NCBI GenBank assembly: GCA_947476925.1
Contig: CANJSF010000007.1
Coordinates: 1-64,000 of the forward strand
Direction of reading: 5' to 3'
Length of the DNA stretch: 64,000 nt
DNA from: Rhodospirillaceae bacterium
GTDB lineage: Bacteria > Pseudomonadota > Alphaproteobacteria > Rhodospirillales > Rhodospirillaceae
This document shows positions 8,071 through 17,958 of this stretch, in pieces. Positions within the stretch are counted from its first letter, which is position 1; the number at the start of each line of letters is the position of its first letter. The translations under genes and the position numbers were made by a program. Below the pieces are notes generated by a model that was not told where the DNA came from, ran no database searches, and saw only the letters and a list, made by a program, of their open reading frames with translations.

Positions 8071-9162
8071 TTAAACCGGCTTATCGCCGACGCGACCCGC
8101 GCGGCCCAGCTCTTGCGGATCATGCGAACGCAAGGTGAAGCCTGCCTGTTCCATCAACGCTTCCACATCGCAGGTGACAAAGCCGGGGGCATAAGGCTCG
8201 CCGTTGTCACACGCATCCATCAATCCCATGAAATTGGTGCCTCCACTGCGGTTCTTGGCGCTGAAGAAATCCCACAACACAAATACACCGCCGGGGCGCA
8301 GCACACGCTTAGCTTCGTTCAGCACCCGTTTAATCACGGGCACCGGAATTTCATGGAACAGCAGATGCGCCGTGACAACGTCGAAATGGTTGTCCGGGAA
8401 ATCTAAATCTTCCGCCGGCATTTGCGCGTAATGCACATCCAGGCCCTGTTGGATCGTACGCCAGTGGGCATAACGCACCATCGGCGCGCCGATGTCGGTG
8501 CCCCACACCTCGGCATCGGGGAAGCGCTTCTTCAGCCCGCATGCCATTTGGCCAATCGAGCACCCTACTTCCATCACGCGCTTGACCACGCCGTCTTTGG
8601 GGGTGGCAGTTTTATCCGCCATGGAATGGTGCAGCGAGTCGGCATCGCCAGCGCCGCCAAAGAATATTTTCGTGCCGTAATCGTAGGTCAGCGCACCCAA
8701 GGTTTTGCCCGTATACCCGCCGGGCTGAATGTGAATGTCGACAGTGGCATAGGCGGGGTAGACAAAGTTGGGGTCCCACGTCACCGAGCCGGGGCCCGTC
8801 TTGTCGGCTTCGTTCAAGGCTTGCTCAAATTCAGACGCTTTCATGCCGTAGGATTCGGCGATGCGCTGCCAGTAAGATTCCTGCAACGTGCGTTTCACAC
8901 GGAAATAAGTGGCAATCTCGGGCACTTTCATCACTACGCCCTTGATTGCTTCTGGGCTGTTGGGGAGGTTGCCCGTGGCTTTAGCGGCAGCGTCCAATTC
9001 GCCAGCGCCGAGTTGGCCAATGTTTTGGAACTGCGCGTACATGAGAATGTTGCGGGCATCTGAAACGAAGTCGCAATAGGCTTCGTCCGCGCGCTTCAAC
9101 AACTCCGGCGAGTTGCCGTTAAATCCGCGTGTCAGCAGTGATTTTGTGTCGATATGGCCCAT
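8071..9162 (-). CDS. Class I SAM-dependent methyltransferase with N-terminal extension
   Basis: A cytoplasmic class I methyltransferase of 363 residues. The SAM-binding core lies at about 190-330: motif I VMEVGCSIGQM, the acidic motif II residue in WGTDIGAP, LDFPDNHFDVVTAHLLFHE, and RVLRPGGVFVLWDFF. About 180 residues precede the core and contain no domain I can name; they may bind substrate or form a dimer. The layout recalls natural-product or lipid C-/O-methyltransferases, but no substrate can be assigned. The start has AGGA about nine bases upstream. It is the first gene of a two-gene leftward unit and diverges from rlmI. Confidence 0.8.
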   Translation of the reverse strand: MGHIDTKSLLTRGFNGNSPELLKRADEAYCDFVSDARNILMYAQFQNIGQLGAGELDAAAKATGNLPNSPEAIKGVVMKVPEIATYFRVKRTLQESYWQRIAESYGMKASEFEQALNEADKTGPGSVTWDPNFVYPAYATVDIHIQPGGYTGKTLGALTYDYGTKIFFGGAGDADSLHHSMADKTATPKDGVVKRVMEVGCSIGQMACGLKKRFPDAEVWGTDIGAPMVRYAHWRTIQQGLDVHYAQMPAEDLDFPDNHFDVVTAHLLFHEIPVPVIKRVLNEAKRVLRPGGVFVLWDFFSAKNRSGGTNFMGLMDACDNGEPYAPGFVTCDVEALMEQAGFTLRSHDPQELGRAGRVGDKPV

Positions 9163-9294
9163 GGGGCATCATCCTCATTGGTGCAGTCCATATTATATGT
9201 CGATAGTAAGTCTCACATCGTTGATTTCCATCAAAAAAGTACGCAACGTTCACCTACAGGCTGGCTCGTGTCGCCTCCTTTAAATGGGCTAAAA

Positions 9295-10488
9295 ATGACC
9301 ACAACCAAACACCCACGTCTTCGCCTCAAGCCCGGTGCCCACAAACGCTTGCGCACAGGCCATCCGTGGATCTATTCCAACGAAGTGGCCATGGACACCG
9401 TTGCCAAAGCCTTGGTCCCTGGGGGCGTCGTGACGGTCGAAGATGCTGGTGGCACGCCGCTGGCCACGGCGCATTTCAATCCCAAGCCCCTGATTAGCGC
9501 GCGCCTTCTCGACGCCGCGCCTGATGTTGCGATTGATGCGGCTTGGTTTGCAGCCCGTCTTCAACACGCGCAATCCTTGCGCCAGAAACTCACCGCCGAG
9601 CCATTTTATCGCTGGGTTCATGCGGAAGGCGACAATTTGCCCGGCCTGATTGTCGACCGGTGCGGCGACGTGGTGGTGGCGCAGCCCAACACGGCGGGCA
9701 TGGATCTAGCCATGCCCGACATTGTGGCCGCCATTGAAAAACTCATCGCGCCCAAAGCGATTATTTTGCGGGGCGACTCATCCTACCGAGCGCTCGAAGG
9801 TTTGGACGATGTGACGCGGGTTCTCTTGGGCGATGTCGCGCCGCCGATTAAAATCAACGAGAACAGCCGCACATTTTTTGCCGATCCCTTGGGCGGCCAA
9901 AAAACAGGATGGTTTTTTGATCAGCGCGACAATCGCGCCTTTGTTGCCACGTTTGCCAAGGGTGCAGCTGTGCTCGATCTTTATACTCACACCGGCGGTT
10001 TTGCCGTTGCGTGTGCTGCGGCGGGTGCCAAAAGCGCGCTGGGCGTCGATGGCTCTGCGCTAGCGCTCGATTTGGCCACCAAGGCCGCTACCGCAAATAA
10101 GGTTGCGGAAACTTGCAAATTTCAGCGCGCCGACGTGTTTGATTTTCTTGAAGCTGCCCACCAGCGCAAAGATAAGTTCGATGTGGTGGTGGCTGATCCA
10201 CCGGCCTTTGTGAAATCGCGCAAAGACCTCAAGCCCGGTTTGCAGGGCTATCGCAAATTGGCGCGCCTGTGTGCCAGCATGACAGCGCGTGGCGGAATTT
10301 TCTTTATTGCCTCGTGCAGCCATAATGCGCCGTTGGCCGAGTTCACCGAGGCCGTTGCGCGGGGTATTGGTGATGCGGGGCGCGCGGGGCGCATCCTTCG
10401 AACGTCAGGCGCCAGTGCCGATCATCCGGTTCATTTGCAACTGCCTGAAAGCGCGTACTTGAAAGCGCTGACAATCGCGCTGGATTAA
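9295..10488 (+). CDS. rlmI: 23S rRNA (cytosine-C5) methyltransferase RlmI-like
   Basis: A cytoplasmic rRNA m5C methyltransferase of the RlmI/YccW family, which modifies C1962 of 23S rRNA in E. coli. Residues 1-75 form a PUA-type RNA-binding domain (GAHKRLRTGHPWIYSNEV). The Rossmann core contains FFDQRDNR, motif I LDLYTHTGGFAVACA, VVADPPAFVKSRKDL and the FIASCSHN segment carrying the catalytic cysteine. From ATG 9295 the protein is 397 residues, matching the E. coli length. The frame stays open back to 9154, but those 47 residues do not resemble the family. Its stop overlaps the convergent TPR-methyltransferase by four bases. Confidence 0.92.
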   Translation: MTTTKHPRLRLKPGAHKRLRTGHPWIYSNEVAMDTVAKALVPGGVVTVEDAGGTPLATAHFNPKPLISARLLDAAPDVAIDAAWFAARLQHAQSLRQKLTAEPFYRWVHAEGDNLPGLIVDRCGDVVVAQPNTAGMDLAMPDIVAAIEKLIAPKAIILRGDSSYRALEGLDDVTRVLLGDVAPPIKINENSRTFFADPLGGQKTGWFFDQRDNRAFVATFAKGAAVLDLYTHTGGFAVACAAAGAKSALGVDGSALALDLATKAATANKVAETCKFQRADVFDFLEAAHQRKDKFDVVVADPPAFVKSRKDLKPGLQGYRKLARLCASMTARGGIFFIASCSHNAPLAEFTEAVARGIGDAGRAGRILRTSGASADHPVHLQLPESAYLKALTIALD

Positions 10489-11387
10489 GCGGATATGGCG
10501 GCAACGATCAGCAGGCCCGGCACATCGATCTTGCGCTCTTGCCGGAATGAACTGTGGGTCAAGGTCATCAAGTTTAGTCCCGCCGCGCTCACGCCGTCCG
10601 TGACATAACCTTCGTTGTGGCTAAAACGTTGATCGGCACCCAATCGGAATTCTGCCTCAGTGCTCACTTGCAAAGTGAAAGCTAACAGGCCGCCGGGCTG
10701 CAAGGCCGTCGCAACGGCCATCATGACGGGTGCTAAATCGCCGACATAAACCAACACGTCAGCCGCCAAGATCAAATCAACGCTGACCCGCTCACGCGTT
10801 AGCGCTTCTTGCAAGGATGAATGCGCCAGTTCGTCGTATATGTTTTTGCTTTTCGCCTCGGCTAACATGCCGGCAGACAAGTCCACGCCCACCAGTGTGG
10901 TCACGAGATCGCGAATGGCAGCGCCCATCAGGCCCGTGCCGCAACCCAGGTCGAGGCATCGTGCAAATCTACGGCCAGGAAAGTGCGCCGACAGCGCATC
11001 TCGAATTTGTTTCGGCGCGTTGTACTTCAGACCCTCGACCAGGGCCTTATCAAAACGCTTTGCGTATTGGTCGAACAGTCGCTCAACATAGGCTGGCGAT
11101 AAACTTCTCACGGGTGCCAAGCCCAAGGCAGCGAGCTTGGCCGCCGCCCCCATCGAATCGCCGGGGTCGATGGCCAGATAGGCTTCAAACGCAACCGTCG
11201 CGGCCTGGCTTTGGCCCGCTGCCGCCAGCATCTCGGCCAGCACGAACCGGCCCTCAGGCCATGCGGGCACCAACTCTAGTGTCTGACCCATCAGCTCAAG
11301 GGCGGCTTGCTCATCGCCCCGCTCGCGCAGTTGCATGGCAATCTCGAAGCGCCGGTCAGCGGTGGGGTTGCCCGAAGTTAAGGTCAT
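10485..11387 (-). CDS. TPR-containing SAM-dependent methyltransferase
   Basis: A predicted cytoplasmic methyltransferase with an N-terminal helical repeat region (about residues 10-85: RRFEIAMQLRERGDEQAA, WPEGRFVLAEMLAAAG, AYLAIDPGDSMGAAAKL). The class I core follows: CLDLGCGTGLMGAAIRD, VGVDLSAGMLAEAKSK, ILAADVLVYVGDL, and LQPGGLLAFTL. This TPR plus methyltransferase layout is a known group of uncharacterised proteins (COG4976 type). The linker YVERLFDQYAKRFDKAL is typical of it. The substrate is unknown. The start is uncertain: ATG 11387 is used here, and an in-frame ATG at 11414 adds nine residues; neither has a strong Shine-Dalgarno sequence. Confidence 0.82.
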   Translation of the reverse strand: MTLTSGNPTADRRFEIAMQLRERGDEQAALELMGQTLELVPAWPEGRFVLAEMLAAAGQSQAATVAFEAYLAIDPGDSMGAAAKLAALGLAPVRSLSPAYVERLFDQYAKRFDKALVEGLKYNAPKQIRDALSAHFPGRRFARCLDLGCGTGLMGAAIRDLVTTLVGVDLSAGMLAEAKSKNIYDELAHSSLQEALTRERVSVDLILAADVLVYVGDLAPVMMAVATALQPGGLLAFTLQVSTEAEFRLGADQRFSHNEGYVTDGVSAAGLNLMTLTHSSFRQERKIDVPGLLIVAAISA

Positions 11388-11496
11388 GGCCGCATCTATA
11401 CCTGTCCGCGCCATTTTTCACATCTGTGCCGTTGCAAAGCAGGGCCCAAGGCGATAGGGAACGGCACATCATTTATCCATGATTTGAGGTTGCCCC

Positions 11497-12525
11497 GTGC
11501 CCGTCTGTCAACCCGCCGAGTGGGATGCTCATCAGGCTGTGTGGTCCGCCTGGCCCAGCCATGCCGACCTTTGGCAAGAAGACTTAGAACCTGCGCGTGC
11601 TGAAGTGGGCGCCTTGTTCAAGGCCATTGCTGATGTCGACCCTGTCACGCAAAAGCCGCGCGGCGAGGCGTTGAAGATTCTCGCCTGTGGTGATGAGGCG
11701 GTGACCTCTGCAAAGGCTGCGCTAGCCGGAACAGGGGCAGAAATTTTTGCCGCCACCTTTGGCGATATCTGGCTGCGCGATACTGCGCCCATCTTTGTGA
11801 GAAATGCCAATAAACTGGAAGCGGCGTGCTTTCGCTTCAATGGTTGGGGCGGCAAGTATGTGCTGGAAGGCGACGATGGCGTGGCCGGCTTTGTTGCAGC
11901 TTGCGCGCAATTGACTGCCAACCTCAACAATTGGGTCCTGGAAGGTGGATCGATTGACGTCGATGGCCAGGGCTCGGCGTTGACCACACGGCAATGTTTG
12001 CTGAATGCCAATCGCAACCCAACGCTCACTCAAGCCGACATCGAAGCTCGGTTGAAGTCGGGCCTTGGCATCGAAAAATTGATTTGGCTGGGCGACGGTT
12101 TGCTCAACGACCACACCGATGGCCATATCGATAACATTGCGCGCTTTATCGCACCTGGCGTTGTGGCGTGTATGGAACCGTCGGGATCGGATGACCCCAA
12201 CCGCGATGCACTGGGTGCTATCATTGCCGACCTGAAGGCTGCGACCGACATCAACGGCCGCAAGCTCGACGTACAGACCATTCCTTCGCCAGGCCTTGTG
12301 CCCGACGACGAGGGCGAGCCGATCCCGGCCAGTTTCATGAATTTCTATATCGCCAATACCACGGTCGTGGTTCCGGTCTATGGCACGGCGTTTGATGACG
12401 CTGCCGTGGCCGCCATCGCCAAGCTGTTCCCAGGTCGCAAAGTTGTGGGCCTTCGCGCCAATCACATTCTCACCGGCGGTGGTTCATTTCACTGCATCAC
12501 GCAGCAGCAACCTTTGGTAAGGTAA
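11497..12525 (+). CDS. aguA: Agmatine deiminase
   Basis: Hydrolyses agmatine to N-carbamoylputrescine and ammonia in the cytoplasm, the first step of the agmatine route to putrescine. It is a peptidyl-arginine-deiminase-fold enzyme of 342 residues. Catalytic elements are visible: WLRDTAPIF at 92-100, the EGG at 149-151, NDHTDGHIDN at 204-213, and nucleophile C333 in GGGSFHCITQQ. The GTG start at 11497 has GAGGT seven bases upstream. The next gene, four bases after the stop, is aguB, which completes the pathway; this pairing strongly supports the call. Confidence 0.95.
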   Translation: MPVCQPAEWDAHQAVWSAWPSHADLWQEDLEPARAEVGALFKAIADVDPVTQKPRGEALKILACGDEAVTSAKAALAGTGAEIFAATFGDIWLRDTAPIFVRNANKLEAACFRFNGWGGKYVLEGDDGVAGFVAACAQLTANLNNWVLEGGSIDVDGQGSALTTRQCLLNANRNPTLTQADIEARLKSGLGIEKLIWLGDGLLNDHTDGHIDNIARFIAPGVVACMEPSGSDDPNRDALGAIIADLKAATDINGRKLDVQTIPSPGLVPDDEGEPIPASFMNFYIANTTVVVPVYGTAFDDAAVAAIAKLFPGRKVVGLRANHILTGGGSFHCITQQQPLVR

Positions 12526-12529
12526 GCGC

Positions 12530-13375
12530 ATGACCAATGTAACCGTTGCCGCTTTGCAATGCGCCTATTCAACCAATATGGCCGAGAATATCGCGCGCGT
12601 GGGCGATTTGATTGCCGATGCCGCCAAAAAAGGCGCGCAAATCATATTGCCTACGGAGCTCTTGCAGGGGCACTACTTCTGCCGCGAAGAGGCCGAGCAT
12701 CATTTTGACAGCGCTTACACCGTGGCCGAACACCCGGTCGTGAAGGCCTATACTGTCTTGGCCAAAAAACTGGGCGTGGTGATTCCGGCCTCGATCTTCG
12801 AGCGCGATGGGCAGCACTATTATAATAGCCTGGCCATGATCGACGCTGATGGGGCGGTGATGGGCGTTTACCGCAAAAGCCACATCCCTGACGGCCCGGG
12901 CTACGAGGAAAAGTTTTACTTCAAGCCCGGCAACACCGGCTTCAAAGTGTGGAACACCAAATTTGCCAAAGTCGGCGTAGGGATTTGCTGGGACCAATGG
13001 TTCCCCGAATGCGCGCGCGCCATGATGCTGATGGGGGCGGAACTGCTGTTCTATCCCACCGCGATCGGATCAGAACCTGAGAACCCGACATTGGACACCA
13101 AAGACCTATGGCAGCGCGCTATGATCGGCCATGCGGTGTCCAACGTTGTGCCCGTAATCGCCGCCAATCGCATTGGCAACGAACACGGCCAAATTTTTTA
13201 TGGCAGCTCGTTCATCACGAATCATCGCGGCGACAAAGTGGCCGAGTTTGGCCGCACCGAAACGGGCGTGCTGGCGGCCAGCTTTGACATCGACGAAATT
13301 CGCCGCAACCGCGCAGCCTTTGGCTTCTTCCGCGATCGCCGCCCGGAGCTCTATGGGATTTTGACGGAGAAGTAG
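12530..13375 (+). CDS. aguB: N-carbamoylputrescine amidase
   Basis: A nitrilase-superfamily amidohydrolase that converts N-carbamoylputrescine to putrescine, CO2 and ammonia. The catalytic triad is visible: E43 in LPTELLQG, K116 in YRKSHIP and C153 in GICWDQWFPE. The 281-residue length and the DGPGYEEKFYFKPG stretch match AguB rather than a general nitrilase. The gene starts four bases after aguA and has no promoter of its own in that gap, so the two form an operon supplying putrescine. No arginine decarboxylase lies in the window, so agmatine must come from elsewhere or from outside the cell. Confidence 0.95.
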   Translation: MTNVTVAALQCAYSTNMAENIARVGDLIADAAKKGAQIILPTELLQGHYFCREEAEHHFDSAYTVAEHPVVKAYTVLAKKLGVVIPASIFERDGQHYYNSLAMIDADGAVMGVYRKSHIPDGPGYEEKFYFKPGNTGFKVWNTKFAKVGVGICWDQWFPECARAMMLMGAELLFYPTAIGSEPENPTLDTKDLWQRAMIGHAVSNVVPVIAANRIGNEHGQIFYGSSFITNHRGDKVAEFGRTETGVLAASFDIDEIRRNRAAFGFFRDRRPELYGILTEK

Positions 13376-13413
13376 TCTTTCGCTTGGCGCGGTAAATGCG
13401 ACCAGCAAAGAGC

Positions 13414-14694
13414 TTATGCCTTGCCGCGCTTCTTGTCGTACCCGGTTTTAGCTGCGTATCTTTCAACATCGGACAGCACGCGAAGTAAATTGCCGCCCCA
13501 GATTTTTTCGATCTGGGCTTCGGTGTAGCCGCGTTTCACCAATTCCAGTGTCACGTTGAAGGTTTCGCCAGCGCCGCTCCAGCCTAAAATACCACCGCCG
13601 CCATTGAAGTCCGACGCAATGCCCACGTGATCTACACCAATCAGCTTCACGGTGTAGTCGATATGGTCGGCTAAGTCTTTGATGCCGGCTTTGGGAAATT
13701 GCAGCTCAATGGCATCAGACTTGGCGCGGTAAGACGCAACTTGGTCAGGCGTTAGCTTGGCCATGTCGGCAAAATCTTTAATGCCGAACTCCACCCAAAG
13801 CGCGGCCATGGCGTCGGTCTTGCCTTTCGGCACAGCGCGCAAATAGGTGTCGAAGGCCACCATCTGCGCCACGCCGTTGCTCTTTTTAATGGCCAGCAAC
13901 TCTTCATCACTGAGGTTGCGTGGGTGTTTGAACACGCCGTTCACGCCCGAGTGCGAGGCAATCACCGGGGCTTTGGAAGCGGCAATGATATCAAGCGCGG
14001 TTTGTTTTCCGGCGTGCGAGACATCGTTCATAATGCCAAGCTCATTGCAGCGCTTCACAGCCTGCTTACCCAACGCCGATAGCCCGCCGTGCAGCGGCTT
14101 GAACTCGCCCTCGCTGCGATTCACCGGCATTGATGAATCGCCCAGTTGATTGTGCCCAATGTGCGTGTGGCCAAAATAGCGCGCGCCGTAATCGTAGAAT
14201 ACGTCGAGAAGACCGATTTCTTCGCCAATCGGGTAGCCGTTCTCAACGCCAATCAGCGCTACCTTTTTTCCGGCTGCCGTAATGCGGCGCACATCTTTTG
14301 CCGTATACGCCAATTCCCACTTGTCGGGGTACATTTGCTCGGTGACTTTGTGAATTGCCGAGAACTTAATCATCGCGTCGGACAATGCTTTGGCGTAGCC
14401 CTGCGTGCCCAACTCACCTTGGCCGACAAAGACAATTAGGAATGTCGCATCCAACCCGCCTTCAACTTGCGTCGGCAAATGTACTTGCTGACCGCGCGGG
14501 CCGGGCTTCATGGGGTCATAGGCCTCGCTGCCGTAGTTGGCCGGGATATCCACGTGCGTATCAACGGCAATGACGCGGTCATGAATGCCACGCGCCCTTG
14601 CAATCAATTCGGTATCAGTTTCAGCCCACGCGGTTGATGTGGTCAGTGCCAGGGTTGCAACTGTGGCCATCAAAAACGTTTTGGCATTGATCAT
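13414..14694 (-). CDS. M19-family membrane dipeptidase homologue, exported, active site intact
   Basis: A periplasmic zinc dipeptidase of the renal dipeptidase family (M19), which cleaves dipeptides including some with a D-residue. The 426-residue protein has a Sec signal ending near TAWAETD. Metal and substrate residues are all present: H47 and D49 in DTHVDIP, bridging E151 in GVENGYP, H227 in NDVSHAG, H248 in IASHSG and H257 in KHPRN. An aspartate in VGIASDFNG also fits. ATG 14694 has GGAG six bases upstream. It lies 31 bases after meaB on the same strand and may be the last gene of that unit. Compare with the degenerate paralogue at 20102. Confidence 0.88.
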   Translation of the reverse strand: MINAKTFLMATVATLALTTSTAWAETDTELIARARGIHDRVIAVDTHVDIPANYGSEAYDPMKPGPRGQQVHLPTQVEGGLDATFLIVFVGQGELGTQGYAKALSDAMIKFSAIHKVTEQMYPDKWELAYTAKDVRRITAAGKKVALIGVENGYPIGEEIGLLDVFYDYGARYFGHTHIGHNQLGDSSMPVNRSEGEFKPLHGGLSALGKQAVKRCNELGIMNDVSHAGKQTALDIIAASKAPVIASHSGVNGVFKHPRNLSDEELLAIKKSNGVAQMVAFDTYLRAVPKGKTDAMAALWVEFGIKDFADMAKLTPDQVASYRAKSDAIELQFPKAGIKDLADHIDYTVKLIGVDHVGIASDFNGGGGILGWSGAGETFNVTLELVKRGYTEAQIEKIWGGNLLRVLSDVERYAAKTGYDKKRGKA

Positions 14695-14725
14695 TTTGAT
14701 CTCCGTTGTTTGTCGCGTGCGCGTA

Positions 14726-15736
14726 TCACACGCCGAATGCTTTGAATAAATGCTCAACGCCAAGTGCCGGTGTTAGGCGCCCATCGGCGACGTCGTGCTC
14801 TAGGCCCGGAATCAAGGCTTTAACTTTGGCATCTGATTTGAGCCGTTGAACGAGGCGGTCGTCGACCATGGCCCACATCCAGCGAATTTGTTGCGCACGC
14901 CGCTTTGCCGTCGATTCGCCCGACGCACTGGTCAGCTTTTTGTGCGCTGACAGTTTTTCCCATACATCATCAAGCCCACGGTTTTCCATGGCGCTGACAC
15001 TCACCACCGGGGGGCTCCATGTGGGGGAGGCAGGCGTGATGATGCGCAGTGCGTGGCTGTAATCAGCCGCCGTGGCTTGGGCGCGCTTGATGTTGTCGCC
15101 GTCGGCTTTGGTAATGGCAATCATATCGGCAACTTCCAGCACGCCTTTTTTTATGCCCTGCAATTCATCGCCACCACCGGCGATCATGAGCACCAAAAAG
15201 AAGTCGACCATCTCCGACACTGCAATTTCGCTTTGGCCGACGCCTACGGTCTCGACCAAAATCACATCAAAGCCAGCGGCTTCGCACACCAAAACCGCCT
15301 CGCGCGTTGCGCGCGCCACGCCGCCTAAGTTACCGCTCGTCGGCGAGGGGCGAATGTAAGCGTTCGCGTCGACCGATAGCCGCGCCATGCGGGTTTTGTC
15401 GCCCAAAATCGACCCGCCAGTACGTGAACTGGTGGGGTCCACGGCCAGCACCGCCACCTTATGGCCCAGCGCCGTCAACATGCTGCCGAAAGCGTCGATG
15501 AAGGTGCTTTTGCCTGCGCCTGGTAAACCACTAATGCCGATACGTTGTGATTTGCCCGTGTGGGGCAACAACTTCACCAGCATTTCTTGGGCTATCGCCT
15601 GATGCTCTGCTTTACGTGATTCAATTAGCGTAATCGCGCGCGCGAGAATGGAGCGATCACCACGCCTAACACCATCGACATATTGATCGAGAGAGAGGGT
15701 AAGCGTTCGTGATCCGTTCGGCCCTTCCGTCGGCAC
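14726..15736 (-). CDS. meaB: Methylmalonyl-CoA mutase-associated GTPase MeaB
   Basis: A G3E-family P-loop GTPase that guards methylmalonyl-CoA mutase: it gates cofactor transfer and protects or reactivates the B12 enzyme. Walker A is GLPGAGKSTFIDAFG, followed by AVDPTSSRTGGSILGDKTRM, the VETVGVGQSE switch segment and the ITKADGDN guanine-specificity motif. The length of 336 residues is normal. The start is GTG, six bases after the mutB stop, so it should be co-translated with the mutase. It is also known as ArgK, but no arginine-transport role is suggested here. Confidence 0.95.
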   Translation of the reverse strand: MPTEGPNGSRTLTLSLDQYVDGVRRGDRSILARAITLIESRKAEHQAIAQEMLVKLLPHTGKSQRIGISGLPGAGKSTFIDAFGSMLTALGHKVAVLAVDPTSSRTGGSILGDKTRMARLSVDANAYIRPSPTSGNLGGVARATREAVLVCEAAGFDVILVETVGVGQSEIAVSEMVDFFLVLMIAGGGDELQGIKKGVLEVADMIAITKADGDNIKRAQATAADYSHALRIITPASPTWSPPVVSVSAMENRGLDDVWEKLSAHKKLTSASGESTAKRRAQQIRWMWAMVDDRLVQRLKSDAKVKALIPGLEHDVADGRLTPALGVEHLFKAFGV

Positions 15737-15742
15737 AGGGAT

Positions 15743-17953
15743 TTATGCTCCGTGACTCAGAGCTGCGCTGAGTTTGGTCAGCAAATCACCCGCGGCCTCG
15801 GAAATCACCGTTCCCGGCGGGAAGATGGCAGCTGCGCCGGCTTTGTAAAGCGCGTCGAAATCCTGCGGCGGAATCACGCCGCCCACCACGACCATGATGT
15901 CGGCTCGGCCCAGTTTTTTGAGTTCGTTCTTTAAAGCCGGAACTAGCGTGAGGTGGCCAGCCGCTAAAGAACTGGCCCCAATAATATGCACGTCGTTTTC
16001 AACCGCCTGCTTGGCAGCTTCCTCGGGTGTTTGGAACAGCGGCCCGATGTCGACGTCAAAGCCCAAGTCGGCAAACGCGGTGGCAATCACCTTCTGCCCG
16101 CGATCGTGGCCGTCTTGGCCCATTTTGGCGACCAGAATGCGCGGACGGCGGCCTTCTTTCTCGGCGAAGGCGGCGACCTGAGCCAAGGTCTTCTTCATCT
16201 GTTCGGAATTGGCGCCCACTTCTTTTCTATACACCCCCGAGATGGATTTAATCTCGGCCACATGACGGCCATACACTTTTTCAAGCGCACTGGTAATTTC
16301 GCCCACAGTGGCTTTCGCGCGTGCTGCGTCCACCGATAAAGCCAACAAGTTTCCTTGCCCGGTTTGGGCGCAAGCCGTTAGAGCGCTCAGCGCGGCATCA
16401 ACTTTGGCTGGGTCGCGTTCGGCTTTCAAGCGTTTCAGTTTTTCAAGCTGGGCCGTGCGTACCGCAGTGTTGTCGACCGAGCGAACGTCGATATTTTCTG
16501 CGCCTGCAGGGCGGAATTTATTGACGCCCACCACAGTTTGCCGTCCTGAATCGATACGCGCCTGGGTGCGTGCGGCGGCTTCCTCGATGCGCAGTTTAGG
16601 AATGCCAGCTTCAATGGCTTTCGCCATGCCGCCCAAACCTTCGACCTCTTGAATATGCGCCCAGGCTTTTTGCGCCAAGTCGTGCGTCAGCCGCTCGACG
16701 TAGTAGCTACCGCCCCACGGGTCCACACTTCGTGTGGTGCCGGTTTCCTGTTGAATGAACAACTGCGTGTTGCGGGCAATGCGCGCAGAAAAATCTGTGG
16801 GCAGTGCTAAGGCTTCGTCGAGCGCATTGGTGTGAAGTGACTGCGTGTGGCCTTGTGTCGCGGCCATGGCCTCGATGCAGGTGCGCGTCACGTTATTGAA
16901 AACGTCTTGCGCCGTCAGGCTCCACCCCGAAGTTTGACAATGCGTGCGCAAACTAAGTGAGCGGCTATCTTTCGGGTTAAACTGTTTGATCAACTTCGAC
17001 CACAGCAGCCGCCCCGCACGCATCTTGGCGACTTCCATGAAGTAATTCATGCCAATGGCCCAGAAGAAGCTTAAGCGTGGCGCAAAAGCGTCAATGCTCA
17101 TGCCCGCGTTTAGACCAGCGCGCACATATTCCACACCGTCGGCCAGTGTGTAGGCCAATTCCAGGTCGGCCGTCGCACCGGCTTCCTGCATGTGATAGCC
17201 GGAAATAGAAATCGAATTGTACTTGGGCATTTCTTTCGCCGTGTAGGCGAAGATATCCGAGATCGCCTTCATGCTCGGCGCAGGCGGGAAAATGTAGGTG
17301 TTGCGCACCATGAACTCTTTCAGAATATCGTTCTGAATTGTCCCCGATAGTTGCGCAGGCTTCACGCCCTGCTCTTCAGCCGCTGCAATATACAGCGCCA
17401 AAATGGGGAGCACTGCGCCGTTCATGGTCATTGACACGCTCATTTGGTCGAGCGGAATGCCCTCAAACAACGTGCGCATGTCATATATCGAATCAATCGC
17501 CACGCCCGCCATGCCGACATCGCCAACCACGCGTGGATGGTCGCTGTCATAGCCACGGTGCGTGGCTAAATCGAACGCAATCGACAAACCCTTTTGGCCT
17601 GCTGCCAAATTGCGTCGGTAAAAGGCGTTGGAATCTTCGGCAGTTGAAAAACCTGCGTACTGACGAATCGTCCATGGCTGGGTCACGTACATCGCCGCAT
17701 ATGGCCCGCGCAAGTAAGGCGGCAGGCCAGGGCGCGTATCTAGAAAATCGAGCGGTGCGGTATCGGCGCTCGTATACAGCGGCTTGACAGTAAGGCCCTC
17801 GGGCGTTTGCCAGTTAGCTTCGGTCAAAGGTTTGCCAGCGTCATGGGCAGCTTGCTGCTGCCAGTCGGTCGATGACATCACGCCCGAGTTGGATGTGGAG
17901 GCCAGCCCCACATCGGCGAAGTTTGGAATTTTTGCGCCCGAGACTTTGTTCAT
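15743..17953 (-). CDS. mutB: Methylmalonyl-CoA mutase large subunit
   Basis: The catalytic alpha subunit of adenosylcobalamin-dependent methylmalonyl-CoA mutase, interconverting (R)-methylmalonyl-CoA and succinyl-CoA. The 736-residue protein has the N-terminal TIM-barrel substrate domain ([34 protein letters not shown]) and a C-terminal cobalamin domain with the base-off DxHxxG motif: D614, H616 and G619 in GQDGHDRG. Later blocks [10 protein letters not shown] and [11 protein letters not shown] line the cofactor. It starts five bases after mutA and ends six bases before meaB, so the three form one operon. No propionyl-CoA carboxylase or epimerase lies in the window. Confidence 0.96.
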   Translation of the reverse strand: MNKVSGAKIPNFADVGLASTSNSGVMSSTDWQQQAAHDAGKPLTEANWQTPEGLTVKPLYTSADTAPLDFLDTRPGLPPYLRGPYAAMYVTQPWTIRQYAGFSTAEDSNAFYRRNLAAGQKGLSIAFDLATHRGYDSDHPRVVGDVGMAGVAIDSIYDMRTLFEGIPLDQMSVSMTMNGAVLPILALYIAAAEEQGVKPAQLSGTIQNDILKEFMVRNTYIFPPAPSMKAISDIFAYTAKEMPKYNSISISGYHMQEAGATADLELAYTLADGVEYVRAGLNAGMSIDAFAPRLSFFWAIGMNYFMEVAKMRAGRLLWSKLIKQFNPKDSRSLSLRTHCQTSGWSLTAQDVFNNVTRTCIEAMAATQGHTQSLHTNALDEALALPTDFSARIARNTQLFIQQETGTTRSVDPWGGSYYVERLTHDLAQKAWAHIQEVEGLGGMAKAIEAGIPKLRIEEAAARTQARIDSGRQTVVGVNKFRPAGAENIDVRSVDNTAVRTAQLEKLKRLKAERDPAKVDAALSALTACAQTGQGNLLALSVDAARAKATVGEITSALEKVYGRHVAEIKSISGVYRKEVGANSEQMKKTLAQVAAFAEKEGRRPRILVAKMGQDGHDRGQKVIATAFADLGFDVDIGPLFQTPEEAAKQAVENDVHIIGASSLAAGHLTLVPALKNELKKLGRADIMVVVGGVIPPQDFDALYKAGAAAIFPPGTVISEAAGDLLTKLSAALSHGA

Positions 17954-17958
17954 GGCCG

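Noticed and set aside
11722-12465. 247-codon reverse-strand frame
   Set aside because: Antisense to agmatine deiminase, whose catalytic residues are all visible.
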